Below, piece after piece: positions 44,608 through 54,042 of a DNA stretch of 64,000 nt. The notes beneath the pieces were generated by a model that saw nothing but the letters and a program-made list of their open reading frames with translations, did not search any database and had not been told where the DNA came from. Source of the DNA: UBA4466 sp963925035 (GTDB lineage: Bacteria; Bacteroidota; Bacteroidia; Flavobacteriales_D; Crocinitomicaceae); assembly GCA_963925035.1 (NCBI GenBank), contig CAWUSK010000015.1, positions 1 through 64,000 of the forward strand. Reading direction: 5' to 3'. The translations under genes were made by a program, and so were the position numbers. Position 1 is the first letter of the stretch. The number at the start of each line of letters is the position of its first letter.

Positions 44608-45207
44608 TTAACGGATTTTCTTTTTAGCTGGAAATTTCATTTTGTAATCTCCATGAATAATACCTTTTGAAATGTTTTGTAATTTCTTTGTTAGGAGACG
44701 TTTTTTCAATGGAGACAAATGATCCGTAAATAAAACACCATCTAAATGGTCGTATTCATGTTGAATGATACGTGCAGAATATCCTTCAAATCGTTCTTCT
44801 TTCAATTCCCATTTTTCATTGTAATAGGAAATAAGAATTTTTTCTTTTCGGAATACTTCTTCGCGAATTTTTGGAATTGACAAACAACCTTCATTGAATC
44901 CCCATTCTTCTCCAGTCTCTTCTTCAATGATTGGGTTAATGAATACTTTTTTGAAATTTTCCATTCCCTCAGCTTTCGGGTCAGGCTCCTCATCTTCGCC
45001 TTCATCTTCCACAAACGGACTTCCATCCACGATAAATAAACGAATTGATTTTCCTATTTGTGGAGCAGCCAATCCTACACCAGATGCTTCATACATCGTT
45101 TCAAACATATCCTCAATTAGCTGTTCTAATTTTGGATAATCTTTATCGATTTCAACTCCCTCTTTTTTTAGAACAGGATCGCCGTATGCTACTATTGGTA
45201 ATATCAT
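44608..45207 (-). CDS. def: peptide deformylase
   Basis: Removes the N-formyl group from new proteins. The 199-aa enzyme has the three metal/active-site motifs: GVGLAAPQIG (about 42-51), EGCLSIP (about 112-118, Cys ligand) and QHEYDHLDGVLF (two His ligands and catalytic Glu). An acidic insert (EDEGEDEEPDPKAEG) between motifs 1 and 2 makes it longer than the E. coli enzyme (169 aa). First gene of a two-gene operon with the lipoprotein. Confidence 0.95.
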   Translation of the reverse strand: MILPIVAYGDPVLKKEGVEIDKDYPKLEQLIEDMFETMYEASGVGLAAPQIGKSIRLFIVDGSPFVEDEGEDEEPDPKAEGMENFKKVFINPIIEEETGEEWGFNEGCLSIPKIREEVFRKEKILISYYNEKWELKEERFEGYSARIIQHEYDHLDGVLFTDHLSPLKKRLLTKKLQNISKGIIHGDYKMKFPAKKKIR

Positions 45208-45291
45208 AAACTCTCAATTTGCAACAAAATTAACGCTTTCCAATGAAAATAACGTTGTTATTACTCAATTTAAGTAAACAATAACACTTGT

Positions 45292-45702
45292 CTAATGCTG
45301 AGATAAGTAGGATTGTAAAATAATTGTCGCGCTGACCTTATCTACCAATTCCTTTGTTTTCTTTTGTTTTTTCGTTGCCCCTGCCGTGTGCATGGATTGA
45401 GATGCCATTTTAGAAGTAAAGCGTTCGTCCAACAAATCAACTTTGGAAAGGAGGATTTCTTTTTCAATTGCCTCTTTTAATAAATAGACGTTTTGAGTAA
45501 CGTGTGCATCCTCATTGTTCAATCGTTTTGGCAGTCCAAGCACAAAATGAGAGACCTTTTCTTCCTTATTCAAACGTTTTAATTCGTCCATCAACTTAAC
45601 AGACTCGACAGTATCTATACCGAAAGCGAACATATTCATCTCATCAGTTATCGCAAGTCCTGTTCTTTTCAATCCAAAATCAATCGCAACGATTTTTCCC
45701 AT
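45292..45702 (-). CDS. ruvX: putative pre-16S rRNA nuclease / Holliday junction resolvase (YqgF)
   Basis: 136-aa RNase-H-fold protein. AIDFGLKRTGLAITDE carries the first catalytic Asp (Asp7), HFVLGLPKRLNNE the Glu region and LLDERFTSKMAS the second acidic site. YqgF processes the 16S rRNA 5' end in E. coli and is also annotated as a Holliday-junction resolvase. Not coupled to neighbours. Confidence 0.9.
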   Translation of the reverse strand: MGKIVAIDFGLKRTGLAITDEMNMFAFGIDTVESVKLMDELKRLNKEEKVSHFVLGLPKRLNNEDAHVTQNVYLLKEAIEKEILLSKVDLLDERFTSKMASQSMHTAGATKKQKKTKELVDKVSATIILQSYLSQH

Positions 45703-45774
45703 GCTGTAAAAATAGACATTAGGAGTTTAAGACTTGTTTTTTCAAGGAATTTAAATTATTGAAGGAATCAATGT

Positions 45775-46569
45775 TTATTCTAAGCCGACACATAACATCT
45801 TAACTAGGTTATGCGAATCATCCAGCTTTAAATACGGATACTCAATCCTACTAAGGAAAAGTCCATTCGGATGCGCAGGCCACTTCTCTTTGTAGTCATT
45901 TTCTTGATTCAAAATTTTTCTGAACTCTTCTAAAGTCATTGCACCTCTTCCTACTTCCAGTAAAAAGAAAACACAAATTCTAATCATTCCTCTTAGAAAG
46001 CGATTACTGGTAATTGTAAAGCGCACTCTCCCTTGCTCCTTATTGACGATCAACGCACAATTCGTTATCTCACATAGTGTGTTATCGTACAATTCAGGTT
46101 GTTTACACATCGCTTTAAAATCCCTCGTTTCACCAATAATAGCAGTTGCACATCTCATCAAGTCAAAATCTAACTCCAAATCTTCGTAAAGGGAACTGTT
46201 GTGAAAAAGCAGTGGATTTTTATTCAGATGAATGAAATAATCGTAAGTGCGAGATATTACATCATGCCTACAATGTTGATCTGCCTTCACTTCGATAATT
46301 TCAAAAACGGCAATGGTATCTGGCAAGTTTTTATTCAACCGAAATTTCAAATCGAAGGCGGGAACCTCATCAAGGACAATTTGAATGACATATTGGCTCG
46401 CATGCACACCAGCATCTGTGCGACCGCAGCCATAAACGCTTATTGTTTTTTTAAAAATGCGAAAGAGTGTTTCCTCTGCAACTTCTTGAATTGTGTTTTG
46501 TGTGTTATTTTGACGCTGCCAACCACTGAAATTACTACCATCAAATCCTAAGTGTATGAAATATCGCAT
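45775..46569 (-). CDS. truA: tRNA pseudouridine synthase A
   Basis: Makes pseudouridine at positions 38-40 of the anticodon arm. The 264-aa protein has the catalytic Asp in YGCGRTDAGVHAS (Asp52) and the C-terminal FLRGMIRICVFFLLEVGRG helix. Start ATG 46569, near a TAAATTTG -7-like box (46580-46573 on the minus strand) that would leave a very short leader. Confidence 0.95.
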   Translation of the reverse strand: MRYFIHLGFDGSNFSGWQRQNNTQNTIQEVAEETLFRIFKKTISVYGCGRTDAGVHASQYVIQIVLDEVPAFDLKFRLNKNLPDTIAVFEIIEVKADQHCRHDVISRTYDYFIHLNKNPLLFHNSSLYEDLELDFDLMRCATAIIGETRDFKAMCKQPELYDNTLCEITNCALIVNKEQGRVRFTITSNRFLRGMIRICVFFLLEVGRGAMTLEEFRKILNQENDYKEKWPAHPNGLFLSRIEYPYLKLDDSHNLVKMLCVGLE

Positions 46570-46934
46570 TCACAAATTTAATAAAGTGGAATGAGTTGGA
46601 ATGAAAAAATTATACTTAACACCAAAACTTAAAAGCTGCAAGTCTGGCTAGGATTGTGTTTTAGTTAAATTGCATTATTGCGCGATACAACGGTGCAGGA
46701 GCGCTGATGCCAATATTATTTCTATCAATTCTGTCAGTCAGTGAAGATGAATTTTTTTACAACGTATGGTTTCATTCACATTTTGCCCAAGAACTGGCCA
46801 AAAACCATAGTTTTTATACCAATTATGTATTTCAACATCCAAAATAAACAAAATTCTTTATTCTTTTCAATCGGTCTACTAATAATGAATCCTAAATACC
46901 TCGAATTATTATCTTTGTCAAAAACACAGAAAAA
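46570..46934. other. intergenic region before dapD
   Basis: 365 bases with no convincing gene; a 65-codon open frame at 46741-46938 has a composition unlike proteins and runs into dapD. A TATCTTTG -7-like box at 46910-46917 lies 17 bases before the dapD ATG. Confidence 0.5.
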
Positions 46935-47744
46935 ATGAGATCAATTATAGAAGCCGCTTGGGATAACCATGAGTTATTGAAAGAGGAATCAACGATAAAA
47001 GCCATAGAACATATTATTGAAGAACTTGATAAGGGAGAACTTCGTATTGCAGATCCAAATGATGACGGAACCTGGACCATTAATGAATGGGTTAAGAAAG
47101 CTGTTGTAATGTACTTTCCAATTCGGAAAATGGAGACGATTGAAGTCGGACCGTTTGAATTCCATGATAAAATGGCTTTGAAGAAGAACTACAAGGAATT
47201 AGGAGTTCGTGTTGTTCCTCATGCGATTGCACGTTACGGAGCTTTTATTGCACCAGGTGTAATTATGATGCCTTCTTACATTAATATTGGCGCTTACGTT
47301 GACGAAGGAACAATGGTTGACACATGGGCGACAGTTGGATCTTGTGCTCAAATCGGTAAAAACGTTCACTTGAGTGGTGGAGTTGGAATTGGTGGAGTTT
47401 TAGAACCACTTCAAGCTGCTCCTGTAATTATTGAAGATGGCGCATTTATCGGATCGCGCTGTATAGTTGTAGAAGGAGTTCGTGTTGGAAAAGAAGCAGT
47501 TTTGGGCGCGAACGTTGTTTTGACAAAATCGACTAAAATAATTGATGTTACAGGAAGTGAACCAATAGAAATTCGTGGTTACGTCCCGGAAAGAAGTGTT
47601 GTTATTCCTGGATCTTACACAAAATCTTTTCCTGCTGGAGATTTTCAAGTGCCTTGCGCATTGATTATCGGAAAGCGAAAAGCTTCAACAGATTTAAAAA
47701 CTTCTTTGAATGATGCGCTGAGAGAAAACGATGTGGCGGTTTAA
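46935..47744 (+). CDS. dapD: tetrahydrodipicolinate N-succinyltransferase
   Basis: Lysine/diaminopimelate pathway enzyme using succinyl-CoA, 269 aa. Left-handed beta-helix hexapeptide repeats run about 105-200 (PGVIMMPSYINIGAYVDEGT, VGSCAQIGKNVHLSGGVGIG, GGVLEPLQAAPVIIEDGAFI). PHAIARYGAFIAPG is the substrate-binding entry. Start ATG 46935. Confidence 0.96.
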   Translation: MRSIIEAAWDNHELLKEESTIKAIEHIIEELDKGELRIADPNDDGTWTINEWVKKAVVMYFPIRKMETIEVGPFEFHDKMALKKNYKELGVRVVPHAIARYGAFIAPGVIMMPSYINIGAYVDEGTMVDTWATVGSCAQIGKNVHLSGGVGIGGVLEPLQAAPVIIEDGAFIGSRCIVVEGVRVGKEAVLGANVVLTKSTKIIDVTGSEPIEIRGYVPERSVVIPGSYTKSFPAGDFQVPCALIIGKRKASTDLKTSLNDALRENDVAV

Positions 47745-47790
47745 GACCGATTTCGGATTGAAGGATTTTGGATTACTGATTTTAAAATTT

Positions 47791-47813
47791 AGAAAAAAGT
47801 CGCGACTTTTTTA
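47791..47813. terminator. bidirectional terminator between dapD and the AarF gene
   Basis: AAAAAAGT-CGCG-ACTTTTTT (47793-47812) is a perfect palindrome with A/T runs on both sides. Its end overlaps the stop codon of the minus-strand gene (47811-47813). Confidence 0.8.
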
Positions 47814-49127
47814 ATTCAAAGAATAATTCAATTTCACCTCAGCTTTAAGCTGGTTCAATAGTGAATATAATCCGAAAAAAGTACGCATGATGTAAATGGC
47901 GTGTTTTGAACCTCTTGCATTATTCATCTCTCTCAAGTCCTTGTTTTTGGCCATTCCATCTCCCATTTTAGCTATTTGAGCAAAATAAGCATCATTTCCA
48001 AAATCAAAAGAATCACTTCTAAATGGTTTGCCCAACAATGAAATCATATTTTGATACATGTTTTTTAGCAATTCTTTTTGTTCAGGTGTATCTTCAGGTT
48101 TGAAGAACTCTAATTCATTGTATAATTTGAACAAGCGTTCTTCATCATCTAAAATATCCGAACCGAACAATTGAAAATAAGAATCAAAGAAGTCAGAAGG
48201 GATTTCCTTTACGCAACCAAAATCGAGCACACAAAGTTCATTGGCATCATTCACAATAAAATTACCTGGATGCGGATCCGCATGCACTTGTCTCAATACT
48301 TTCATCTGAAACAAATAGAAATCCCACATGGATTGACCAATTTTATTCCGAACCTCTTGCGATGGATTTGACTTTAGAAAATCTGGGAACATTTCTCCTT
48401 CCATCCAATCCATTGTTAAAATGCGCTTGTTCGAATATTCAGGATAATATTTTGGAAAACGAATATTTGTCAAGCCAGAAGAGCCTTCACTGATTTCAGT
48501 GGAACGTCTCAGTTCCAAATCATAATCCGTTTCTTCAATCAATTTGGATTCAACCTCATCCATGTACAAGCTGATTTCTGATTTCTTCATGTTCAGTATT
48601 TGCGCAGCGATCAGCTTAACTAATTTTAAATCAGAACTAATTGCATCCGCAACTCCTGGATATTGAATTTTTACAGCAAAGACTTGATTCTCTTTCGTTG
48701 CTTTATGCACTTGTCCAATACTTGCGGCGTGAACTGCTTCTTTCGAGAATGTATCAAACAAATCGAGTGGTTTACATCCAAAAAACTGTTGAAAGGTTTT
48801 AAGTATGAGCGGATAAGACAATGGCGGTGCATTGTATTGCGCCATTGAAAATTTATCTTGATAAGCTTTTGGTAATACTTGATTATCCATACTCATCATT
48901 TGCGCCACTTTTAGGGCACTTCCTTTCATTTCGCTTAAAGACTTGTAAATATCGTTTGCATTATCTTCGTGTAAAGCGTCCTTTGAAAGTGAATGATTAA
49001 CTGATTTCTTCGCGTAATATTTAATATAATTTCCTCCTACCTTTGCGCTTGCACCAAGAACTTTTGCTGCACGTTTAACTTTCGAAGTAGGAATACTTGA
49101 AAGCCCTTTTTCGGCTTTATCTTTCAT
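47811..49127 (-). CDS. AarF/ABC1/UbiB family atypical kinase
   Basis: 438 aa. The family's N-terminal KxGQ-like motif is present in variant form (GSALKVAQMMSMDNQVLP), followed by AAIGQVHKATKE-like nucleotide-binding loop ASIGQVHKAT, the VHADPHPGNFIV catalytic loop and VLDFGCVKEIP. UbiB-type proteins support quinone lipid synthesis or export; in Bacteroidota the substrate is unknown. No C-terminal membrane helix is obvious. It is 6 bases from the TetR gene, and is the second gene of that operon. Confidence 0.85.
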   Translation of the reverse strand: MKDKAEKGLSSIPTSKVKRAAKVLGASAKVGGNYIKYYAKKSVNHSLSKDALHEDNANDIYKSLSEMKGSALKVAQMMSMDNQVLPKAYQDKFSMAQYNAPPLSYPLILKTFQQFFGCKPLDLFDTFSKEAVHAASIGQVHKATKENQVFAVKIQYPGVADAISSDLKLVKLIAAQILNMKKSEISLYMDEVESKLIEETDYDLELRRSTEISEGSSGLTNIRFPKYYPEYSNKRILTMDWMEGEMFPDFLKSNPSQEVRNKIGQSMWDFYLFQMKVLRQVHADPHPGNFIVNDANELCVLDFGCVKEIPSDFFDSYFQLFGSDILDDEERLFKLYNELEFFKPEDTPEQKELLKNMYQNMISLLGKPFRSDSFDFGNDAYFAQIAKMGDGMAKNKDLREMNNARGSKHAIYIMRTFFGLYSLLNQLKAEVKLNYSLN

Positions 49128-49133
49128 AACGCG

Positions 49134-49769
49134 TTAGATCACTTTTGTTTTCATTGCAAACTTTCCAAAATCAATCAACGAATCCAGAGGACTAACACCC
49201 AACATGTCAAAACTGAGATTAACACTTTTCTCAATTGCTGCATCTGTGGTGCTAAAGCCATCTGAATCATCTTTCAACCAAACACGAAAAAGATAAGTAA
49301 ACACTAATTTATAACCTTTAGCATAATGCTCTCCAATGTATGGTCTGTCTTTAATTTCCTCTGATAATTTTGCTTCATTTAAGATATTCTCAATTCGACC
49401 GTTGATTTTACCCATAAAAAGTGACCAATCACTGAAGCCATACTTGACATCTTTTACATTTGAGTATTTAAATAAATAATATGATCTATTATTTAGCAAC
49501 TCTTCAAACAGCGTGAAATAAAGAGAAAGCAATTTTTCCCTCGCAGAGAACTCTTCATAATTTTCATCTTCATCTAAACGTGCTAACGTTTTTTCAATCG
49601 CTTGCAGGGGAATTGCCTGCCTTAATTTATCAAAATTAGCAAAGGACTTATAAAAAGTACTTTCTGAAATTTTTATTTTTTTTGTTAATTCTAGTACTGA
49701 ATGAGGAGCTCTACCATTCAATAATTCAAACTCGATGTAACCTGCTGTTATTTTTTCTGATGTTGACAT
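49134..49769 (-). CDS. TetR/AcrR family transcriptional regulator
   Basis: 211 aa with an N-terminal helix-turn-helix (about 1-50, ITAGYIEFELLNGRAPHSVL, KKIKISESTFYKSFANFDKL) and a ligand-binding domain with a C-terminal FSTTDAAIEKSVNLSFDM. It precedes the AarF gene (6-base gap), so the regulator probably controls that gene and itself. A 10-bp palindrome TTTACGTAAA (49795-49804) sits 25 bases before its start. Confidence 0.85.
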   Translation of the reverse strand: MSTSEKITAGYIEFELLNGRAPHSVLELTKKIKISESTFYKSFANFDKLRQAIPLQAIEKTLARLDEDENYEEFSAREKLLSLYFTLFEELLNNRSYYLFKYSNVKDVKYGFSDWSLFMGKINGRIENILNEAKLSEEIKDRPYIGEHYAKGYKLVFTYLFRVWLKDDSDGFSTTDAAIEKSVNLSFDMLGVSPLDSLIDFGKFAMKTKVI

Positions 49770-49794
49770 ATTTGAAGAATTACGTTTCTATAAA

Positions 49795-49804
49795 TTTACG
49801 TAAA
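49795..49804. promoter_or_regulatory. palindrome upstream of the TetR gene, possible operator
   Basis: TTTACGTAAA, perfect, 25 bases upstream of the start of the TetR-AarF operon. A half-site-like TTACGT also occurs at 49780-49785. Compatible with autoregulation by a TetR dimer; short, so could be chance in AT-rich DNA. Confidence 0.3.
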
Positions 49805-49861
49805 ATTCCTTCTTTTATTGCCTAATTAACACATTTTGGCAAAGCGATAATAGAACTAAAA

Positions 49862-50771
49862 TCACTTCCTTAAAACAATCTCTTTTGACAGATTGCTCGT
49901 TGTATTGATGCGCATATTTTTATTGACGCCATCACCGCGTAATTCAACAAGAACAGTATTTGGAGGGACAGTTCCCTCATCTACATTATCAATTCGGATA
50001 TGGAGCGTATTATTTGTTCCAAACATTTCTTTCGTGATTCGGTAATTCACCTTTTCTTTCGAGACTTTTAGGTTTTTAGCAAGGCAAATTTCACCTAACC
50101 AAAGACTAATAATATCGCCATCTTCTTGTACATCGTCCCAAACGCTCAATGCCAATTCACCTTTAAAGTCAATTTGTTTTTCAACGATCGTTTTCCTTTC
50201 CGCACTCGCAATAACTGGATTTTTTCGAGCAAAATCAACTTCAACTGTCAAACGATTTACATTCCCTTTGAAACTGATTTGATTCCCTTCGACTTCCTTT
50301 TTCTCAATCTCGGGAATAAAACGATAGCCAATAATTTCAAAATCACCTTCCAACTCCAATTTTGAATGAATAACATTATTTGTCGTAGGATCGTAATCGA
50401 TCGAGGTGTCGTCTTTCAAATAATTGTTATTAAAGTCAACACTAACGGTTTGTATCCCTGCCTGCGACGTCTTGAATGAAGAATTCAGAATCTTTGTCTT
50501 TGATACAATTTTTATGTTTGTAGAATCAAACAAAAGCAAGTCAAATTCTTCACAATTCAACGGACATAATCAGACGGATAAACAGAAAATGATTTCCCAT
50601 CAACTACTTGGTTTTTTTTATTCGAAATAAATACTCCGAATTAATAGTTACTTCCGTTGTTTCTATTAACTCTTTCGTTGTTGGATTAATGTTAATTGTT
50701 CGCACGATTGAACTTTGAGCATTCAATTGAACTGAGAACAGTATTAAGAATAATAAATGAATGATTTTCAT
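49862..50771 (-). pseudogene. frameshifted exported protein of unknown family
   Basis: From ATG 50771 the frame reads a signal peptide (MKIIHLLFLILFSVQLNAQS), then VRTININPTTKELIETTE and TINSEYLFRIKKTK, then stops. Adding one base at an A8 run (about 50611-50618) continues QVVDGKSFSVYPSDYVR, and one more base at about 50561 joins the 232-codon frame 50560-49862 (NCEEFDLLLFDSTN onward). Joined, it is an exported beta-rich protein of about 300 aa. Two one-base losses mean either a dead gene or errors. The family is not recognised. Confidence 0.7.
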
Positions 50772-50802
50772 TGAAGGACGCTAAGTTATGGCAAAGATAG
50801 AA

Positions 50803-50835
50803 TAAAAAAAGCCCAGACAAATTGTCCAGGCTTTT
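50803..50835 (-). terminator. aconitase terminator
   Basis: On the minus strand an AAAGCC..GACA-type stem (arms 50809-50818 and 50823-50834, one internal mismatch pair) is followed by T7, 18 bases past the stop of acn. Confidence 0.8.
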
Positions 50836-50853
50836 CAATTTATTTGCGCTAAA

Positions 50854-53124
50854 TTATGCTTTAGCGTTTTCCATTTTGATTAAGTTCAATGCAGATCCTG
50901 CTCTGTACCAATCAATTTGTTGTTCATTGTATGTGTGATTCAATTTGACATCTTCTTTCGAACCATCCGCATGAATAACCTCTAACGTCAATTGTTTTCC
51001 TGGAGCGAATTCAGACAAATCTGAGAAGTTGAATGTATCATCTTCTTTGATTTTATTATAATCAGCTTCAGTCGCAAAAGTTAATCCTAACATTCCTTGT
51101 TTTTTCAAGTTTGTTTCGTGGATCCGCGCAAATGATTTTACGATTACCGCGACAACACCTAAGTGACGCGGCTCCATTGCTGCGTGCTCACGAGAAGAAC
51201 CTTCACCATAGTTGTGATCTCCAATAACAATTGAAGGGATTCCTGCTGCCTTGTATGCTCTAGCCGTAGCTGGAACTTCGCCTGTACCACCTGAAAACTG
51301 GTTAACAACCGTATTTGTTGCTCCACCAAATGCATTCACAGCACCAATTAAACAGTTGTTTGAAATATTATCTAAGTGACCTCTATAGCGTAACCAAGGT
51401 CCCGCCATAGAAATATGATCTGTAGTGCATTTCCCTTCAGCCTTGATCAACAATTTAGCACCGTTAATATTTCCACCGTCCCAAGCTGAGAACGGAGATA
51501 ATAATTGTAAACGCTCTGAATCCTCTTTCACGACAACTTGAATACCTGATCCATCTGCTGATGGAGCTTGATAACCATTGTCTGCGACATCAAAACCTCT
51601 AGCGGGCAATTCATCTCCAGTTGGTGGATCTAATTTTACTTGTTCACCGTTTTTGTTTGTCAATGTATCTGTAATTGGATTAAATCCTAAATCGCCTGAA
51701 ATTGCAATCGCAGCTACCATTTCTGGAGAAGTTACGAATGCGTGTGTATTTGGATTTCCATCAGCACGTTTCGAAAAGTTTCTATTGAACGAGTGAACGA
51801 TTGTATTTTTTTCTTGCTTATCAGCACCTGCTCTATCCCATTGTCCAATGCAAGGTCCACAAGCATTTGTAAATATTGTAGCGTTCAAATCAGTAAACGG
51901 TCTTAATAAACCATCTCTTTCTGCAGTAAAACGCACTTGCTCAGATCCCGGATTGATACCAAATTCTGATTTTGTTTCTAATCCTTTATCAACCGCTTGT
52001 TTGGCAATTGAAGCTGCACGTGCTAAATCTTCGTATGAAGAATTTGTGCATGATCCAATCAATCCCCATTCAACTTTTAATGGCCAACCGTTCTTAGTTG
52101 CTGTCGCTCTCATTTCAGCAACTGGTGTCGCTAAATCTGGAGTAAAAGGTCCATTTACATATGGAGAAAGTGTTGATAAATCGATTTCAATTACTTGATC
52201 GAAATAACTTTGAGGGTTAGCATATACTTCAGCGTCTCCTGTTAAGTGTTCTGCAATTTCATCTGCAGCATCTACAACATCTTGACGACCTGTAGCTGCC
52301 AAATATCTTCTCATTGAATCATCGTAACCGAATGTTGAAGTTGTAGCTCCAATTTCAGCTCCCATGTTACAAATTGTACCTTTTCCAGTGCACGACATTG
52401 ATTTTGCTCCATCACCGAAGTATTCTACAATTGCTCCTGTTCCACCTTTTACAGTAAGAATACCAGCAACTTTAAGAATAACATCTTTTGGAGAAGTCCA
52501 ACCGTTTAATTTTCCTGTTAATTTAACACCAATTAATTTGGGCATTTTCAACTCCCAAGCCATTGCTGCCATAACGTCAACTGCATCAGCACCACCAACT
52601 CCAATTGCAACCATTCCAAGTCCACCAGCGTTAACTGTATGAGAATCCGTTCCAATCATCATTCCACCTGGGAAAGCATAATTTTCTAATACTACTTGGT
52701 GAATAATTCCAGCACCTGGTTTCCAAAAACCAATTCCGTATTTATCGCAAACAGAACTTAAGAAGTTGAATACTTCATTGTTTTTATTCAATCCTTCTTG
52801 TAAATCTTTGTCCGCACCCATTTTCGCTTGAATCAAGTGATCTGCGTGAGCAGTTGAAGGGACAGCAACTTTCGATCTACCAGCTTGCATAAATTGAAGT
52901 AAAGCCATTTGAGCTGTCGCATCTTGCATCGCTACTCTATCTGGAGCGAAATCCACATAAGACTTTCCTCTTTCTTTTGCTTCATTTGCACTTCCTTCCC
53001 ACAAGTGAGTGTACAAAATCTTTTCTGCTAATGTTAAAGGTTTACCTACCACTTTTCTGGCGGCTGCTATCCTTTCTGGATATTTTGCATAAACCGCTTT
53101 GATCATTTCTAAATCGAAAACCAT
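50854..53124 (-). CDS. acnA: aconitate hydratase
   Basis: TCA-cycle enzyme interconverting citrate and isocitrate, 756 aa, of the mitochondrial-type aconitase lineage. Fe-S cysteines lie in GLIGSCTNSSYEDLARAA (one Cys) and TNACGPCIGQWDR (CxxC). The swivel domain shows YGEGSSREHAAMEPRHLGV. Symbol is by homology; Bacteroidota annotations use acnA, acnB or acn. It has its own terminator. Confidence 0.95.
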   Translation of the reverse strand: MVFDLEMIKAVYAKYPERIAAARKVVGKPLTLAEKILYTHLWEGSANEAKERGKSYVDFAPDRVAMQDATAQMALLQFMQAGRSKVAVPSTAHADHLIQAKMGADKDLQEGLNKNNEVFNFLSSVCDKYGIGFWKPGAGIIHQVVLENYAFPGGMMIGTDSHTVNAGGLGMVAIGVGGADAVDVMAAMAWELKMPKLIGVKLTGKLNGWTSPKDVILKVAGILTVKGGTGAIVEYFGDGAKSMSCTGKGTICNMGAEIGATTSTFGYDDSMRRYLAATGRQDVVDAADEIAEHLTGDAEVYANPQSYFDQVIEIDLSTLSPYVNGPFTPDLATPVAEMRATATKNGWPLKVEWGLIGSCTNSSYEDLARAASIAKQAVDKGLETKSEFGINPGSEQVRFTAERDGLLRPFTDLNATIFTNACGPCIGQWDRAGADKQEKNTIVHSFNRNFSKRADGNPNTHAFVTSPEMVAAIAISGDLGFNPITDTLTNKNGEQVKLDPPTGDELPARGFDVADNGYQAPSADGSGIQVVVKEDSERLQLLSPFSAWDGGNINGAKLLIKAEGKCTTDHISMAGPWLRYRGHLDNISNNCLIGAVNAFGGATNTVVNQFSGGTGEVPATARAYKAAGIPSIVIGDHNYGEGSSREHAAMEPRHLGVVAVIVKSFARIHETNLKKQGMLGLTFATEADYNKIKEDDTFNFSDLSEFAPGKQLTLEVIHADGSKEDVKLNHTYNEQQIDWYRAGSALNLIKMENAKA

Positions 53125-53298
53125 GCTTATTTTTGATATTAATTAATTATTCTTTGTAGTTGTGCGAATTTAATCATTTTGTATTGTATTTAAAAGGTGA
53201 ATATTTAATATTTTTCATGATTTCCAACCTTTGAAACTCTAAAACTATACTTTCTACACTTTTTTAGCTACAATAAACTCAACCAATAATATTTTTTC

Positions 53299-53306
53299 TA
53301 TCTTTG
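53299..53306 (+). promoter_or_regulatory. candidate -7 box of rpsF operon
   Basis: TATCTTTG fits TAnnTTTG, 57 bases before ATG 53364. No -33 TTG at 19 bases. Confidence 0.45.
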
Positions 53307-53363
53307 CACTCCTGTTTAAAAAAGCAGAAAGAACTATTTTATTAATAATTAAAATTCAATTTT

Positions 53364-53723
53364 ATGAATTCTTACGAAACTGTTTTCATTTTAACTCCCG
53401 TTTTGTCTGAAGAACAGACAAAGGAAGCAGTGCAGAAATTCGAGAGCGAAATTAGCTCATTGGGTGGAAAAGTTAAGCACTCGGAAAACTGGGGATTACG
53501 TAAATTAGCGTACCCAATCCAAAAAAAATCGACTGGTTTTTACTTTTTAATCGAGTTTGAAGCACCAGGAGAAGCAATTGCTGATTTAGAGTTAATGTTC
53601 AAAAGAGATGAGCGTATCATGCGTTTCCTTTCTATTAGAATGGACAAGCACCATTTAACTTATGCTGATAGCAGAAGGAAAAGACTAGGTGCCGCGAAAT
53701 CAACTGTAGCTGCAGAAGCTTAA
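53364..53723 (+). CDS. rpsF: 30S ribosomal protein S6
   Basis: 119 aa. SYETVFILTPVLSEEQTKEA start, GGKVKHSENWGLRKLAYPIQ and FLIEFEAPGEAI are the S6 fold. First gene of the S6-S18-L9 operon with 25-30-base gaps. The usual single-strand-binding gene between rpsF and rpsR is absent, as in other Bacteroidota. Confidence 0.97.
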   Translation: MNSYETVFILTPVLSEEQTKEAVQKFESEISSLGGKVKHSENWGLRKLAYPIQKKSTGFYFLIEFEAPGEAIADLELMFKRDERIMRFLSIRMDKHHLTYADSRRKRLGAAKSTVAAEA

Positions 53724-53748
53724 TTAATAACCATTAAAAAGAGAAACA

Positions 53749-54012
53749 ATGGCTCAAAACGACGTTAGATATTTGACTCCGATAAACATCGAGATCAAAA
53801 AAGATAAATACTGTAGATTTAAAAAATCTAAAATTCACTTCATCGATTACAAAGACGCAAACTTTTTGTTGAAATTGGTAAACGAACAAGGAAAGATTTT
53901 ACCACGTAGAATTACTGGTACTTCAGCTAAATACCAAAAAGGTGTTAACAAAGCAATCAAACGTGCTCGTCACATTGCTTTAATGCCTTACGTAGCTGAT
54001 ATGTTGAAATAA
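53749..54012 (+). CDS. rpsR: 30S ribosomal protein S18
   Basis: 87 aa, basic. IHFIDYKDANFLLKLVNEQG, then GKILPRRITGTSAKYQKGVN and RARHIALMPYVAD are the S18 signature. Partner of S6 in the central domain of the 30S subunit. It carries CRF in KYCRFKKSKI, a single Cys rather than a zinc-binding set. Confidence 0.97.
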   Translation: MAQNDVRYLTPINIEIKKDKYCRFKKSKIHFIDYKDANFLLKLVNEQGKILPRRITGTSAKYQKGVNKAIKRARHIALMPYVADMLK

Positions 54013-54042
54013 TTGATTGTAGAACAGGAAAAATAACTCAAA

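Noticed and set aside
46741..46938. 65-codon open frame before dapD
   Set aside because: Low-complexity, no recognised domain, overlaps the dapD start and its -7 box.
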